Below are positions 35,044-46,742 of a stretch of 64,000 nucleotides of DNA, piece after piece. The position numbers and the translations under genes were made by a program. How positions within the stretch are numbered: the first letter of the stretch is position 1; the number at the start of each line of letters is the position of its first letter. The DNA comes from Nocardiopsis_C rhodophaea (lineage in GTDB: Bacteria; Actinomycetota; Actinomycetes; Streptosporangiales; Streptosporangiaceae), in the NCBI RefSeq assembly GCF_039530945.1, contig NZ_BAAAPC010000004.1, positions 62,001 through 126,000 on the forward strand, in the 5' to 3' direction. Under the pieces are notes generated by a model. The model saw nothing but the letters and a program-made list of their open reading frames with translations, searched no databases and was not told the DNA's origin.

Positions 35044-35526
35044 ATGCGTTTGGACGCGATGTACCAGGAGATCATCCTGGACCACTACCGCAACCCGCAC
35101 AACAAGGGGCTGCGCGACCCGTACAACGGCGAGGCGCACCATATCAACCCCACCTGCGGCGACGAGGTGACGCTGCGGGTGACGCTCACCCCGCCCGACG
35201 GTCGCGAGCTCGACGGAAGCGCCGTCGTCAGCGACGTCTCCTACGACAGCATGGGGTGTTCGATCAGCCAGGCCAGCGCCTCGGTACTGACCGACCTGCT
35301 GATCGGAAAGACGGTTGACGAGGGCATGCGGACGCTCGACGCCTTTAACGAGCTGATGCACTCCAAAGGCCAGGGCGAGCCCGACGAGGACGTCCTGGAG
35401 GACGCGGTGGCCTTCGCCGGTGTGTCCCAATATCCTGCCCGTATCAAGTGCGCCCTGCTCGCCTGGATGGCGTGGAAGGACGCGACCGCCCAGTCCCTGG
35501 ACAAGGAGAAGGAGGGCGCCTCATGA
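35044..35526 (+). CDS. sufU: SufU, zinc-dependent sulfurtransferase
   Basis: 160 residues from ATG 35044, which matches the conserved N-terminus MRLDAMYQEIILDHYRNP. A GTG at 35020 overlapping the sufS stop is an alternative adding eight residues. SufU accepts persulfide sulfur from SufS and passes it to SufBCD. The three zinc-binding cysteines are in INPTCGDEV, DSMGCSISQASA and ARIKCALLAW, with the usual 18-20 residue insertion relative to IscU. Confidence 0.94.
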   Translation: MRLDAMYQEIILDHYRNPHNKGLRDPYNGEAHHINPTCGDEVTLRVTLTPPDGRELDGSAVVSDVSYDSMGCSISQASASVLTDLLIGKTVDEGMRTLDAFNELMHSKGQGEPDEDVLEDAVAFAGVSQYPARIKCALLAWMAWKDATAQSLDKEKEGAS

Positions 35527-35891
35527 CGGACAACGAGTCGGCCGAGGCCGTGGCGGCCCCGGAGCAGAGCGCGGCCGGCGGCGACGAGGCGCTGAGCGAG
35601 GAGATCGCCGAGGCGCTGAAGGACGTCATCGACCCCGAGCTGGGCGTCAATGTCGTCGACCTCGGACTGCTGTATGGCGTCAACGTCGACAAGGACGCCA
35701 TCACCCTCGACATGACGCTGACCAGTGCGGCCTGTCCGCTGACCGACGTCATCGAGGACCAGGCCACCAGCGCGCTGGACGAGTTCGAGCGTGACGTCAA
35801 GATCAACTGGGTCTGGATGCCGCCGTGGGGTCCGGACAAGATCACCGAGGACGGCCGCGACCAGCTGCGCATGCTGGGCTTCAACGTCTGA
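35523..35891 (+). CDS. sufT: SufT-like metal-sulfur cluster protein (DUF59/MIP18)
   Basis: 122 residues. ATG 35523 overlaps the sufU stop (ATGA). After an acidic 22-residue leader comes ALKDVIDPELGVNVVDLGLLYGV, the MIP18 domain signature, then MTLTSAACPLTDVIEDQ with the conserved Cys. The C-terminal WVWMPPWGPDKITEDGRDQLRMLGF is characteristic of SufT. It aids Fe-S maturation of target proteins. It is the last gene of the suf operon, with a terminator 40 bases beyond. Confidence 0.93.
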   Translation: MTDNESAEAVAAPEQSAAGGDEALSEEIAEALKDVIDPELGVNVVDLGLLYGVNVDKDAITLDMTLTSAACPLTDVIEDQATSALDEFERDVKINWVWMPPWGPDKITEDGRDQLRMLGFNV

Positions 35892-35930
35892 CCTTCTCCC
35901 GGCCGGGGCGGTCGGATCGAGCAACTTCCT

Positions 35931-35962
35931 TCAGGGGCGAGCGCGAACGCGCTCGCCCCTGA
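35931..35962. terminator. Suf operon terminator
   Basis: Perfect 15-base arms TCAGGGGCGAGCGCG and complement with an AA loop, then CGCTTTAT. It is between sufT and the convergent large gene at 36033 and probably works in both directions. Confidence 0.85.
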
Positions 35963-36032
35963 CGCTTTATGCCCGGACACGAGCCGCTCGGCCTGAACGG
36001 CCCGCCCCGACCTCCGCGCGCGGGAGAGGCGA

Positions 36033-38150
36033 CTAGTTCACGGCGTACAGGCCCGGCCCCAGCTCACTGACGATGTCGTCGTCGCCGCGCTTGGCGAGCC
36101 GCTCCAGCAGGGCCTGCGGCTCGGCCGGTACCTCCTCGCCCTCCGGGCTGATCCGGTGCGCGATGATCTTCATCGCCTCCTCGGTCGTGGCCGGGGCCGT
36201 GTAGCCGATGAGGTGCAGCGCCCGGCTCGTCGGGGCGTGGTCGCTGAGGTCGGAGGCCGGAAGCCGCCGGGCATCCAGCTGGTCGCCGTTGACGGTCATG
36301 AAGACCCGGTCACCGGGCTGGGCCGACAGGCGGCGCAGCAGCGGGCGCAGCGAGTCGAAGGCGGGCTGGTCGCGCCACACGAGCACGAGGAGGTCCGCGC
36401 CGGGCGCGGTCAGGCACAGCAGGCGTCCCGGCCGGAGACCGAGGTGGGTGGCGTAGCCGGGCGGTACCGTCACCGGCGCCCCGTTGAGGTGGTCGGCGGT
36501 GACGTCGACCCGGTGCCACCACCGGCCGTCCGGTGCGCGGAAGCACCGTGGCGAGGTCTCGACGCCGGGAAGCGGCTCCGCCTCCGCCACGAGGTGCTCC
36601 CCGGCGTGCGGCTGACCCGGCCCGGGGCGGCGCCGGATGGGCAGCCCGTTGGTGGTGGTCGACCCGTCGCCCGCCTGGTGCATCCCCGCGTGGCCGCCAC
36701 CTGCGGCCTGCGGCGGCGGCTCCATCGGCGTGGCGGGATCCACCAGCACCTGGCCGTCGCGGATGGTCACACCGGGGGTGCTGAGCAGCCACGCGCGCAG
36801 CGACTGCTGCCGGATGCCCAGGCGGCCGAGCCGGATCCCGGCCTCGGTCAGGCTGGGGGCGTCGCCCAGCATCTCCCGGGTCTGCCAGCGCAGACGCTGC
36901 GGGTCCTCGGTGACCAACCAGCCGTTGTGCAGGCGGCGGTCGGTGAACAGGGTGATGACGACCCGCCACAGGGGGGTGCGCAGTGTGGGGACCTCCGCCG
37001 AGTGGTCCGGGTGGGCGCTGATCAGGTGGTCGATGGTGGTGGCGGTGCCGAGCTTCTCCGACAGGTCGCGCAGGTGTTTGGTGACTGGTGCGCCGGAGGG
37101 GGAGCCCAGCCACTGGAGCAGCCGCTCCTCGACGCTGCGCTGGGCGTTGCGTATCTCGGCGATCTCGACGCGGACCTGGTCGGCCAGCAGGCGGATGCTG
37201 ACGGGGTCGGCGGCGAACAGGCGCTCGGCGGCGACCGTGCGCTCCAGGTCGCCCCAGCTTCGGAAGAGGTCTTCCAGCAGGTCGACCAGGGGGTGTGTGC
37301 CGAGCTCCCGGGCGCCCTGGTTGGTGTCCTGTACCGCTCCGCACGGCTCCGCGGGCGGGGTGAAGCTGGGGCGGCGTGACCCGTCGCGCCCCAGGAGAGC
37401 GTTGCGGCGCTTGGCGAGCTTGCCGGACAGGGACGCCGCGGTCGGGGCGGGTTGCTCGGCGCCGCTCTTCGCGGCCTCCTCCTCGCTCCGTTGGGCGCGC
37501 AGCGCCCGCAGCGTACGGATCGCCCGGGAGGCGGGGCTCTGCGGGGCCTCGTGGTCCGATGCGGGTACGGGGTCGCCCGCGCAGTCGGCGCCGGTGGCCA
37601 GCGCGAGGTAGGAGAGGGCGTTGTGCACGTGCTCGGGCGCCGAGGCGGGCATCCAGTTGCTGATGGCGCGCACGGCCTCGATCACCAGCGCGGGCGAGGG
37701 GGCCGGGGTGCGGGCGGCGCCGTCGGTGAACGGCTGCAGGGCCTGCCAGGAGACGGTACTGACGACGTCGACGATGCCGCAGTCGCCGTGCGGGAACCAC
37801 CCGGCCATCGTCTCCGGGCTGGTCGACACCAGTTGGTCCCAGCTGCCCGCGGTGGCCAGAACGGCGCCGCGCACGGGCTCGGCGATGTCGTGGAGGTCGA
37901 GGGGGCACTCCCGCAGGGTCGGCAGGAAGTCGCCGAGCTCCAGGTAGGCCCACTGCTTGGTGGCGAGCCTGGCCAGGCAGTGCGACAGCCAGGTGGGACC
38001 GGCGATGTCCAGGACACGGGGGAGGGGGAGGGACCGCCACCATCCGTCGACCAGCCGGGCATGGCGCAGCACTGGGGAGACGTCCGCGGGGTTGCTCCAG
38101 CGCAGGGCGGGCGCGAGGTCGGTGAGGCAGATCGGGGAGATGGCGTTCAT
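36033..38150 (-). CDS. Large protein of unknown function
   Basis: 705 residues from ATG 38150, which has a GAGGT site 9-14 bases upstream; the ATG at 38192 has none. I do not recognise a family. The N-terminal 190 residues are helical and Trp/Leu-rich (LRWSNPADVSPVLRHARLV, LPRVLDIAGPTWLSHCLARLA). A charged, Arg/Ala-rich linker follows (about 215-290). A helical middle contains a helix-turn-helix-like stretch, SLTEAGIRLGRLGIRQQSLRAW, near residue 450. Then comes a Gly/His/Thr-rich linker and a compact C-terminal domain with two RPGRLL/QPGDRVF hairpins. No signal peptide, transmembrane helix or enzyme motif is seen. Confidence 0.75.
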   Translation of the reverse strand: MNAISPICLTDLAPALRWSNPADVSPVLRHARLVDGWWRSLPLPRVLDIAGPTWLSHCLARLATKQWAYLELGDFLPTLRECPLDLHDIAEPVRGAVLATAGSWDQLVSTSPETMAGWFPHGDCGIVDVVSTVSWQALQPFTDGAARTPAPSPALVIEAVRAISNWMPASAPEHVHNALSYLALATGADCAGDPVPASDHEAPQSPASRAIRTLRALRAQRSEEEAAKSGAEQPAPTAASLSGKLAKRRNALLGRDGSRRPSFTPPAEPCGAVQDTNQGARELGTHPLVDLLEDLFRSWGDLERTVAAERLFAADPVSIRLLADQVRVEIAEIRNAQRSVEERLLQWLGSPSGAPVTKHLRDLSEKLGTATTIDHLISAHPDHSAEVPTLRTPLWRVVITLFTDRRLHNGWLVTEDPQRLRWQTREMLGDAPSLTEAGIRLGRLGIRQQSLRAWLLSTPGVTIRDGQVLVDPATPMEPPPQAAGGGHAGMHQAGDGSTTTNGLPIRRRPGPGQPHAGEHLVAEAEPLPGVETSPRCFRAPDGRWWHRVDVTADHLNGAPVTVPPGYATHLGLRPGRLLCLTAPGADLLVLVWRDQPAFDSLRPLLRRLSAQPGDRVFMTVNGDQLDARRLPASDLSDHAPTSRALHLIGYTAPATTEEAMKIIAHRISPEGEEVPAEPQALLERLAKRGDDDIVSELGPGLYAVN

Positions 38151-38782
38151 CTGCGAGAGACCTCGACCTCCAGGCTGTCGGCTCGTGAACATGAAGGGGA
38201 CCGCACGGGCATTCGGCTAGTGCTCCACATTACGCGCCCTCGGCCGGGGTGGCGGACCGAGTGGGCCCAACGGTTGCCGGAAGCGACGATGGAGTCGCGG
38301 TGCGCACTTCCCGGTGATCGTACGTGGGTCCATGTCTCCTGGGTAGTCCCCGCTGCAGGATCGACGGTGCTGACAAGGCGGCATGGGGGTACGCGGCGTG
38401 CGCGCCACGGGCACTCGGGCGCGGACCGGCGGCTGGCCCTCGTCCGAAATGTAACATGAATCACACCTTGTGGCCGGGGCTGGTCAGACTGCCATCTGGC
38501 GGGGCCGCGCCACGTGTGATATCTGACCGGAGCGGCGTCGCGGACCGGCCCGCCCGGCCCCTCACCAGGTGGCGGGGCGCCTTGTCCACCGGCGAGGGAA
38601 GGCGGGCGGCGGTATGCTGGTCGCGCACGCCGCCCGATCCCCAGTGGCGTCCGCTCGCGCTTGGTGCGAAGAGGGCTCCTGGCAGGCCAAGTCCACGACG
38701 TATCCGTGCGCGTCCATGCGGCCCGGCGTGCCGCGCGCACGGGGTCGTGCCGCACGATTGGTTGTACGTGACTGACCTGGAC
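38151..38782. other. Intergenic region between the unknown gene and the SGNH hydrolase
   Basis: About 630 bases. An AT-rich patch at 38445-38475 (GAAATGTAACATGAATCACAC) is promoter-like. ATCACAC and GTGTGAT halves are far apart (38474, 38513) and may not be a functional dyad. No gene is supported, despite several open frames. Confidence 0.45.
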
Positions 38783-39622
38783 ATGAATCCCCACCGAGGC
38801 TCTCCGCCAGCGAGCCCGCCGGCCATTCGCTCATACGTGGCGCTCGGGGACAGCCTGACCGAGGGCCTCGACGACCCCGGGCCCGACGGCGAGTACCGCG
38901 GATTCGCGGACCGGCTCGCCGCCCACCTCGCCCACGGCGCCGCCGACTTCCGCTATGCCAACCTCGCGGTGCGCGGGCGCCGCATGCGCCACATCTTCGG
39001 TGAGCAGCTCGAACAGGCCCTGGTTAGCGCCCCCGACCTGGTCACCGTGCACGCCGGAGGCAACGACCTGCTGCGTCCCGGCGCCGACCTGGACGAACTC
39101 GCCGCCGCGTTCGAGCGCGGCATCCGCAGGATGCGGGCGGTCGGGATCCGCACCGTCATCCTCTCCGGCCACGACACCGGCTGGATCCCCGTGCTGCGCG
39201 CCTATCGCGGCCGGATCGCGGTGTTCAGCATGCACCTGCGGGCCATCGCCGAGCGGACCGGCAGTGACATCGTCGACCTGTGGGCCATGGCCTCGCTCAA
39301 CGACCCGCGCGCCTGGAGCGTGGACCGGCTGCATTTCAACGCTGCCGGCCACCGAATCGTCGCCGCGCGCATCGCCGAGGTCCTCGGCGCCCCCATGGGG
39401 CCGCGGGAGGTCTGGGAGCGCCCGTGGGACACCCCGCCGCCGCAGCTGCCCCGGATCCTCCGCCGCCGGGAGACGCTGCGGTGGACCCGCGAGCACCTCG
39501 TGCCCTGGCTCAGCCGCCGCGCCCTGGGCCGCTCGTCCGGCGACGGCCGCCTGCCCAAGCGCCCCGAGCTCACCGAACTCGACGGTGACGCGGGCGACGA
39601 CCGCGGGCATCTGCCGCTGTAG
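38783..39622 (+). CDS. SGNH/GDSL-type hydrolase
   Basis: 279 residues from ATG 38783; GTG 38768 is also in frame. Block I YVALGDSLTEGLDD holds the nucleophile Ser, block III AGGNDLLRPG gives the oxyanion Asn, and the block V Asp-x2-His pair is in DRLHFNAAGHRIV. No signal peptide is visible, so it is likely cytoplasmic. The C-terminal 70 residues are a basic extension (ILRRRETLRWTREHLVPW). Likely an esterase or lipase-type enzyme of unknown substrate. It is transcribed alone and followed by a terminator. Confidence 0.85.
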   Translation: MNPHRGSPPASPPAIRSYVALGDSLTEGLDDPGPDGEYRGFADRLAAHLAHGAADFRYANLAVRGRRMRHIFGEQLEQALVSAPDLVTVHAGGNDLLRPGADLDELAAAFERGIRRMRAVGIRTVILSGHDTGWIPVLRAYRGRIAVFSMHLRAIAERTGSDIVDLWAMASLNDPRAWSVDRLHFNAAGHRIVAARIAEVLGAPMGPREVWERPWDTPPPQLPRILRRRETLRWTREHLVPWLSRRALGRSSGDGRLPKRPELTELDGDAGDDRGHLPL

Positions 39623-39803
39623 TCCCCGTCGGCCCGGACCGGGGGAGCTGTCGGGGGTGCCACAACGGCCTGGGGGCTCGTCCCGCTAGTCCTGCGACGC
39701 GGAATCCGCGACGCGCGAGCACAATCCCCCCCACGGTCCCCGTCCGGCGGCGACCACGGGAGTCCCTCGGGTGAACCGGCACGGGGCCGACGGGGGGAGA
39801 CAA

Positions 39804-39837
39804 AAGGGCCGCACCCGCGTGTGCGGGTGCGGCCCTT
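39804..39837. terminator. Bidirectional terminator
   Basis: Perfect 15-base arms AAGGGCCGCACCCGC and complement around GTGT, between the convergent SGNH gene and the accD6-like gene, with A and T runs on both sides. It is the only element seen in 39623-39924. Confidence 0.85.
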
Positions 39838-39924
39838 ACCGAGCCGTCCGGGCGTCCTCCGATATCCCTCTCCAACACCGGATGACGGCCTCCGGCGGCC
39901 TCGGCCTGGGGCTGCAGTTGGGAT

Positions 39925-41373
<1,449 letters not shown>

Positions 41374-41560
41374 GAGGGCCGACTCCAATTCTCGTGGAAG
41401 CGGTCGATGGTGAATCGGTCTGAGCCGCCGGTGCTCGTCCGCGGATGTGGGTTCCCCGCGCGGTCGGTGGTCGTCGGCGGATGGTCGGCGCACCTCGGGA
41501 AGCGGTCCGCCTCCCGGTGGCCGGTACGGTCCCCGGCACCGGCCACCGGAAGGGGACGGA

Positions 41561-42796
<1,236 letters not shown>

Positions 42797-42908
42797 CGGC
42801 CTATCGCCCTCTCGTCTCGTAGGTCGATCCCCGGCGGGGTCGCGGCGGGGAATGGTGTCGGGTGGGTGGCGGCGTCCGGGTGCGGACGCGGGGCGAGGTT
42901 GGGACGGG

Positions 42909-42937
42909 GCCCGCCGGCGGGGGGTGGACCGGCGGGC
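42909..42937 (-). terminator. Hairpin between acpP and fabF
   Basis: Nine-base arms GCCCGCCGG and complement with an 11-base loop in the 186-base gap after acpP. No T-run follows on the minus strand, so an attenuator or RNA-stabilising stem that raises acpP over fabF is more likely than a full stop. Confidence 0.5.
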
Positions 42938-42982
42938 GCGGGGAACCGGCGCCGTGACGTCGGCCCCGACTTCCCTCCTGCG

Positions 42983-43222
42983 CTACTTCTGGATGAAGGT
43001 GATGACGTCCTGGACCGTCTTGAGGTCCTTGAGCTGGTCGTCGGGGATCTCGACCCCGAACTTGTCCTGCGCGGCGACGGCGATCTCGACCATCGACAGG
43101 GAGTCGATGTCGAGGTCGTCGACGAAGCTCTTCTCCGCGGTGACCTCCGCCGCGGGGACGCCCGCGATCTCGTCGATGATCTCGCCGAGGCCGGCCAGGA
43201 TCTCCTGCTCGGTGTGAGCCAT
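42983..43222 (-). CDS. acpP: Acyl carrier protein
   Basis: 79 residues from ATG 43222 with AAAGGAG nine bases upstream; upstream in-frame codons are not part of the fold. It carries growing acyl chains on a phosphopantetheine attached to Ser in DIDSLSMVEIAV (near residue 41). It has the short acidic four-helix sequence typical of AcpP, ending TVQDVITFIQK. It lies between fabH and fabF. Confidence 0.96.
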   Translation of the reverse strand: MAHTEQEILAGLGEIIDEIAGVPAAEVTAEKSFVDDLDIDSLSMVEIAVAAQDKFGVEIPDDQLKDLKTVQDVITFIQK

Positions 43223-43315
43223 TTGGGGTCGCTCCTTTGTGAGTACTACTGCGATGCGGTGAAACGTTCGCCGTGGGGCCGGGCGCGCACGCCGAAGGCC
43301 GGGGTCCACGGAGGT

Positions 43316-44272
43316 TCAGGGAATCTCCAGCACCTGGGCCGCGTAGGTCAGGCCGGCGCCGAATCCCAGGGTCAGCACCGTGCCGCCGGATGGCAGCTCT
43401 CCGCGCTCGATCATGCGCGAGAGCGCCAGTGGGATCGAGGCGGAGGAGGTGTTGCCCGCAGTGACGATATCGCGAGCGATGATCGCCTGTGGCGCTCCGA
43501 GCTTGCGGGCGATCGACTCGACGATGCGGAGATTCGCCTGGTGCGGGACGAAGGCGGTGAGCTCGCCCGGGTCGACCCCGGCTCGTTTCATCGCCGTGAG
43601 CGCCACCTCGGTGAGCTCGGTGGTGGTCCACCGGAAGACCGCCTGGCCCTCCTGGTGGAGGTACTTGTGGTCGCGCAGGTAGATCTTGTCGGCGCGCTCG
43701 CCGGAGCTGCCCGACACCATAGGGCCGATGCCGGGGGTGTCGGAGGCGCTGACCACGGCCGCGCCCGCGCCGTCGGCGAAGATGACGCAGGTGGAGCGGT
43801 CGGTCCAGTCGACCCAGTCGGACAGCTTCTCCGAGCCGATGACCAGAGCGTTGCGGGCGGACCCGGCGCGCACCTGGTCGGAGGCCACGCCCAGCCCGTA
43901 GCAGAACCCCGCGCAGGCGGCGTTGATGTCGTACGCGCCGGGGGCGGTGATCCCCAGCCGCGCGGCGACGGTGGCGGCGGCGTTGGGAATCTGGTCGTGC
44001 TGGGTGCAGGTCGCGACGATCACCAGGTCGATGGCGTCGGGGGTGAGCCCGCTGGCCGCGATCGCCTTGCCGCCCGCGATGGCCGCCATGCTCTCGACGG
44101 TGTCCTCGGGGCCGGCGATGCGCCGCTCCGTGATGCCGACGCGGCTGCGGATCCACTCGTCGGAGGTGTCGACCCTCTGTGCGAGGTCGTCATTGGTCAG
44201 GATGTTGCTGGGCTGGTAGTCGCCCAGGCCGAGGATCCGCGCCCCGGGGGCCATTGGGGGCTGCTTCATCAT
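43316..44272 (-). CDS. fabH: 3-oxoacyl-ACP synthase III (KAS III)
   Basis: 318 residues. It starts chain growth by condensing acyl-CoA with malonyl-ACP. The Cys is in NAACAGFCYGL (near residue 121), His in FVPHQANLRI (near 246) and Asn in VTAGNTSSASIP (near 277). The start ATG overlaps the fabD stop as ATGA. The usual N-terminal ARILGLGDYQPSNILTNDDL is present. The gap to acpP is 93 bases with no strong signal. Confidence 0.96.
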   Translation of the reverse strand: MMKQPPMAPGARILGLGDYQPSNILTNDDLAQRVDTSDEWIRSRVGITERRIAGPEDTVESMAAIAGGKAIAASGLTPDAIDLVIVATCTQHDQIPNAAATVAARLGITAPGAYDINAACAGFCYGLGVASDQVRAGSARNALVIGSEKLSDWVDWTDRSTCVIFADGAGAAVVSASDTPGIGPMVSGSSGERADKIYLRDHKYLHQEGQAVFRWTTTELTEVALTAMKRAGVDPGELTAFVPHQANLRIVESIARKLGAPQAIIARDIVTAGNTSSASIPLALSRMIERGELPSGGTVLTLGFGAGLTYAAQVLEIP

Positions 44273-45228
44273 CGGGCACCTTCCGGTTCGGAGGCCGGGC
44301 GTCCGGCGTGCTCCGCGATCAGCCGCTGGGCGGCGTCGAGATCGTCGGGCGTCTTCATGGCGAGGCGTTCGACGCCGCGCATCGACCGCTTGGCCAGGCC
44401 GGTCAGCGTGCCCGCGGGGGGCAGCTCGATCAGGGCGGTGACACCGAGCTCGATGAGGGTCTCGGTGCAGGCGTCCCAGCGCACCGGGGAGCTGATCTGG
44501 GCGACCAGGCGGTCGAGGTAGTCCTGGCCGTCGGCGACCACGGCGCCGTCGCGATTGGACAGCAGGCGGGTGCGGGCGTCGGCGGGTCTCATCCGGTCGG
44601 CGGTCGTGCGGACCCGCCGCACGGCCGGGGCCATGTGGTCGGTGTGGAAGGCGCCGGCGACCGACAGCGAGCGCAGGCGTGCCCGCGCGGGTGGGTTCTC
44701 CGCGAAGGCGGCGAGCTGCTCTGTGGTCCCGGCGGCGACGATCTGGCCCGAGCCGTTGTCGTTGGCGGGCGTGAGTCCGGCGGTCTCGATGGCGGCCAGG
44801 ACCTCGTCGCGGTCGCCGCCGAGGATGGCGGTCATACCCGTGGCGGTGGCCGCCGCGGCTTCGGCCATGCCCCGGCCGCGCTCGGCGACCAGCGCCACCG
44901 CGTCGGTGGGGCTCAGCACACCGGCGATACCGGCGGCGGTGAACTCACCGACGCTGTGCCCGGCGACGGCGTCGATGGCGTCGGGGGCCTTGGCGAGGTC
45001 GTCGAACAGGGCGATGGCGGCCGCCAGGCCCGCGCTGACCAGCAGCGGCTGGGCGACGGCGGTGTCGCGGATCTCATCCGCGTCCGCGGTGGTGCCGTAG
45101 CGCGCCAGGTCGACCCGGGCGACATCGGACCACTCCGCGAGACGCTCGGACATGCCGGGGAGTTCGAGCCATGGAGAGAGGAAGCCGGGGACTTGGGCGC
45201 CTTGGCCGGGAGCAACGATTGCAAGCAC
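44269..45228 (-). CDS. fabD: Malonyl CoA-ACP transacylase
   Basis: 319 residues from GTG 45228, matching the conserved start (LAIVAPGQGAQVPGFLSPW). It moves malonyl groups from CoA to AcpP. The nucleophile Ser is in AGHSVGEFTAAGIAG (near residue 93), and the partner His is in AGAFHTDHMAPA (near 200). It is the first gene of the fabD-fabH-acpP-fabF set and is divergent from the FasR-like regulator. A 269-base control region separates them. Confidence 0.95.
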   Translation of the reverse strand: MLAIVAPGQGAQVPGFLSPWLELPGMSERLAEWSDVARVDLARYGTTADADEIRDTAVAQPLLVSAGLAAAIALFDDLAKAPDAIDAVAGHSVGEFTAAGIAGVLSPTDAVALVAERGRGMAEAAAATATGMTAILGGDRDEVLAAIETAGLTPANDNGSGQIVAAGTTEQLAAFAENPPARARLRSLSVAGAFHTDHMAPAVRRVRTTADRMRPADARTRLLSNRDGAVVADGQDYLDRLVAQISSPVRWDACTETLIELGVTALIELPPAGTLTGLAKRSMRGVERLAMKTPDDLDAAQRLIAEHAGRPASEPEGAR

Positions 45229-45297
45229 GACATCAACATTGCCCTGTAGAAGATCGCCAGAATGATGGCGGGAAGCACGAAGTTTCCAAGATCCGTT

Positions 45298-45314
45298 TTG
45301 TGGGATCCCTACAA
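45298..45314. promoter_or_regulatory. Candidate FasR-binding region
   Basis: GGGATCCC (8-bp palindrome) flanked by TTGT and ACAA, but the outer arms are offset by one base, so the symmetry is imperfect. On the minus strand a TTATTG-type -10 lies beside it, 70-85 bases ahead of fabD. Assignment to FasR rests on position only. Confidence 0.3.
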
Positions 45315-45497
45315 TAAGAGGCGCCGGTCGGGCGAATCGGGTGGAGCACGTCACGTTGTGACCGCTCGGTAGGGCGTGCGGCCCCGAACCGCCCCCCTGC
45401 GACAACCGGCGGACCACGCCCTCCCGGGGCGGCGCCCAACCGGGTGCCGTGGATGCGGTGTCCCTCGCCGCACCGGGTTGATGACACTGTAGGAAAT

Positions 45498-46742
45498 GTG
45501 ACCACGGAACCCACTGAACACAACGAACCGGCCGGTCAGGCGCGTACCTCCGGCGATGACCCCCAGGTGCGTGCCGAGACCGCGCGGCGGCTGGAGCGTG
45601 CCATGGGGACGCTCGGCACCGCCGCCGTGGCCCGGATGGAGAGCCGCCTGTCCTGGTTCCGCCAGATGTCGGCCGAGGACCGGTCCTGGGTGGGCCTGGT
45701 GGCGCAGTCGGGTGTGGCGGCGTTCGTCGAGTGGTTCAAGAAGTCGGGCAGGGGGCGCCCCGCCATCACCGTCGAGGTGTTCGGCACGGCCCCCCGCGAG
45801 CTCACCCGGTCGGTGACGCTGCAGCAGACCGTGGACATGCTGCGGGTCGTCATCGACGTGGTGGAGAACCAGGTCGACGAGCTCGCAGCGCCAGGGGGCG
45901 AGCAGCAGCTGCGCGAGGCGGTGCTGCGCTACACCCGCGAGGTCGCCTTCAGCTCGGCCAAGATCTACGCCCGCGCGGCCGAGGCGCGCGGGGCGTGGGA
46001 CGCGCGGCTGGAGGCGCTCATCGTCGACGCGCTGCTGCACGGCGACCGGGAGGAGGGGCTGCAGACGTGGGGGGCGGCCCTGGGATGGTCGCGCACACCC
46101 GTCGTGGCCGTCGCCGGTGGGCTCGGCGAGCAGGAGGAGGCGGGCCTGCTCGACGATCTGCGCTCGGTCGCCCGCCGGGTGGGACACGACGTGCTCGCCG
46201 GCGTGCAGGGGCAGCGCGTCATCGCGGTGATCGGCGTCAACGAGAAGTACGCCGGGGACTCCGATCCGATGGCGGCCGTGGAGCCGCTCACCGGGATGTT
46301 CGGCCCCGGGCCGGTGGTCGTCGGTCCGGCCGTCGCCGACCTGCGCGCCGCCGGGGAGTCGGTGGCCGCCGCCGTCAACGGGCTGAGGGCCGCGGTCGCC
46401 TGGCCCGACGCTCCACGCCCGGTGCTCGCCGAGGACCTGCTACCCGAACGGGCGCTGGAGGGGGACGCAGCGGCCCGTCGCCAGCTCGTGGAAGAGATCT
46501 ACCTGCCACTGCGCAACGCCGGTTCGCCGCTTCTGGACACGCTTTCGGTCTACCTGGAGTACGCCTCCTCACTGGAGTCCACCGCGCGGATGCTGTTCGT
46601 CCACCCCAACACGGTGCGCTACCGGCTCAGCCGGATCGCCGAACTCACCGGGCACGTCCCCGCCGACGGCCGGGGCTCCTTCGTTCTGCGGATCGCGGTG
46701 ACGCTCGGGCGCCTGTCCGAGGGTGCGGCCTCCGGGGCGTAG
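45498..46742 (+). CDS. fasR: FasR-like fatty acid biosynthesis activator (PucR/CdaR-type)
   Basis: 414 residues from GTG 45498 with AGGAA just upstream. The C-terminal helix-turn-helix ESTARMLFVHPNTVRYRLSRIAEL (near residues 357-380) is the PucR/CdaR type, with an upstream GGDEF-like CdaR regulatory region (about 175-290) after an N-terminal helical region. In Streptomyces, FasR next to fabD activates fabDHPF. Adjacent and divergent placement here supports the same role. In mycobacteria the unrelated FasR differs, so the name rests on the Streptomyces comparison. Confidence 0.88.
   Translation: MTTEPTEHNEPAGQARTSGDDPQVRAETARRLERAMGTLGTAAVARMESRLSWFRQMSAEDRSWVGLVAQSGVAAFVEWFKKSGRGRPAITVEVFGTAPRELTRSVTLQQTVDMLRVVIDVVENQVDELAAPGGEQQLREAVLRYTREVAFSSAKIYARAAEARGAWDARLEALIVDALLHGDREEGLQTWGAALGWSRTPVVAVAGGLGEQEEAGLLDDLRSVARRVGHDVLAGVQGQRVIAVIGVNEKYAGDSDPMAAVEPLTGMFGPGPVVVGPAVADLRAAGESVAAAVNGLRAAVAWPDAPRPVLAEDLLPERALEGDAAARRQLVEEIYLPLRNAGSPLLDTLSVYLEYASSLESTARMLFVHPNTVRYRLSRIAELTGHVPADGRGSFVLRIAVTLGRLSEGAASGA

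Noticed and set aside
38461..38834. Short frames on both strands before the SGNH gene
   Set aside because: Mutually overlapping, without ribosome sites, and low information content.
45298..45314. Naming the GGGATCCC element a FasR box
   Set aside because: Its symmetry is imperfect and no trusted FasR consensus was at hand, so it is kept only as a low-confidence candidate.
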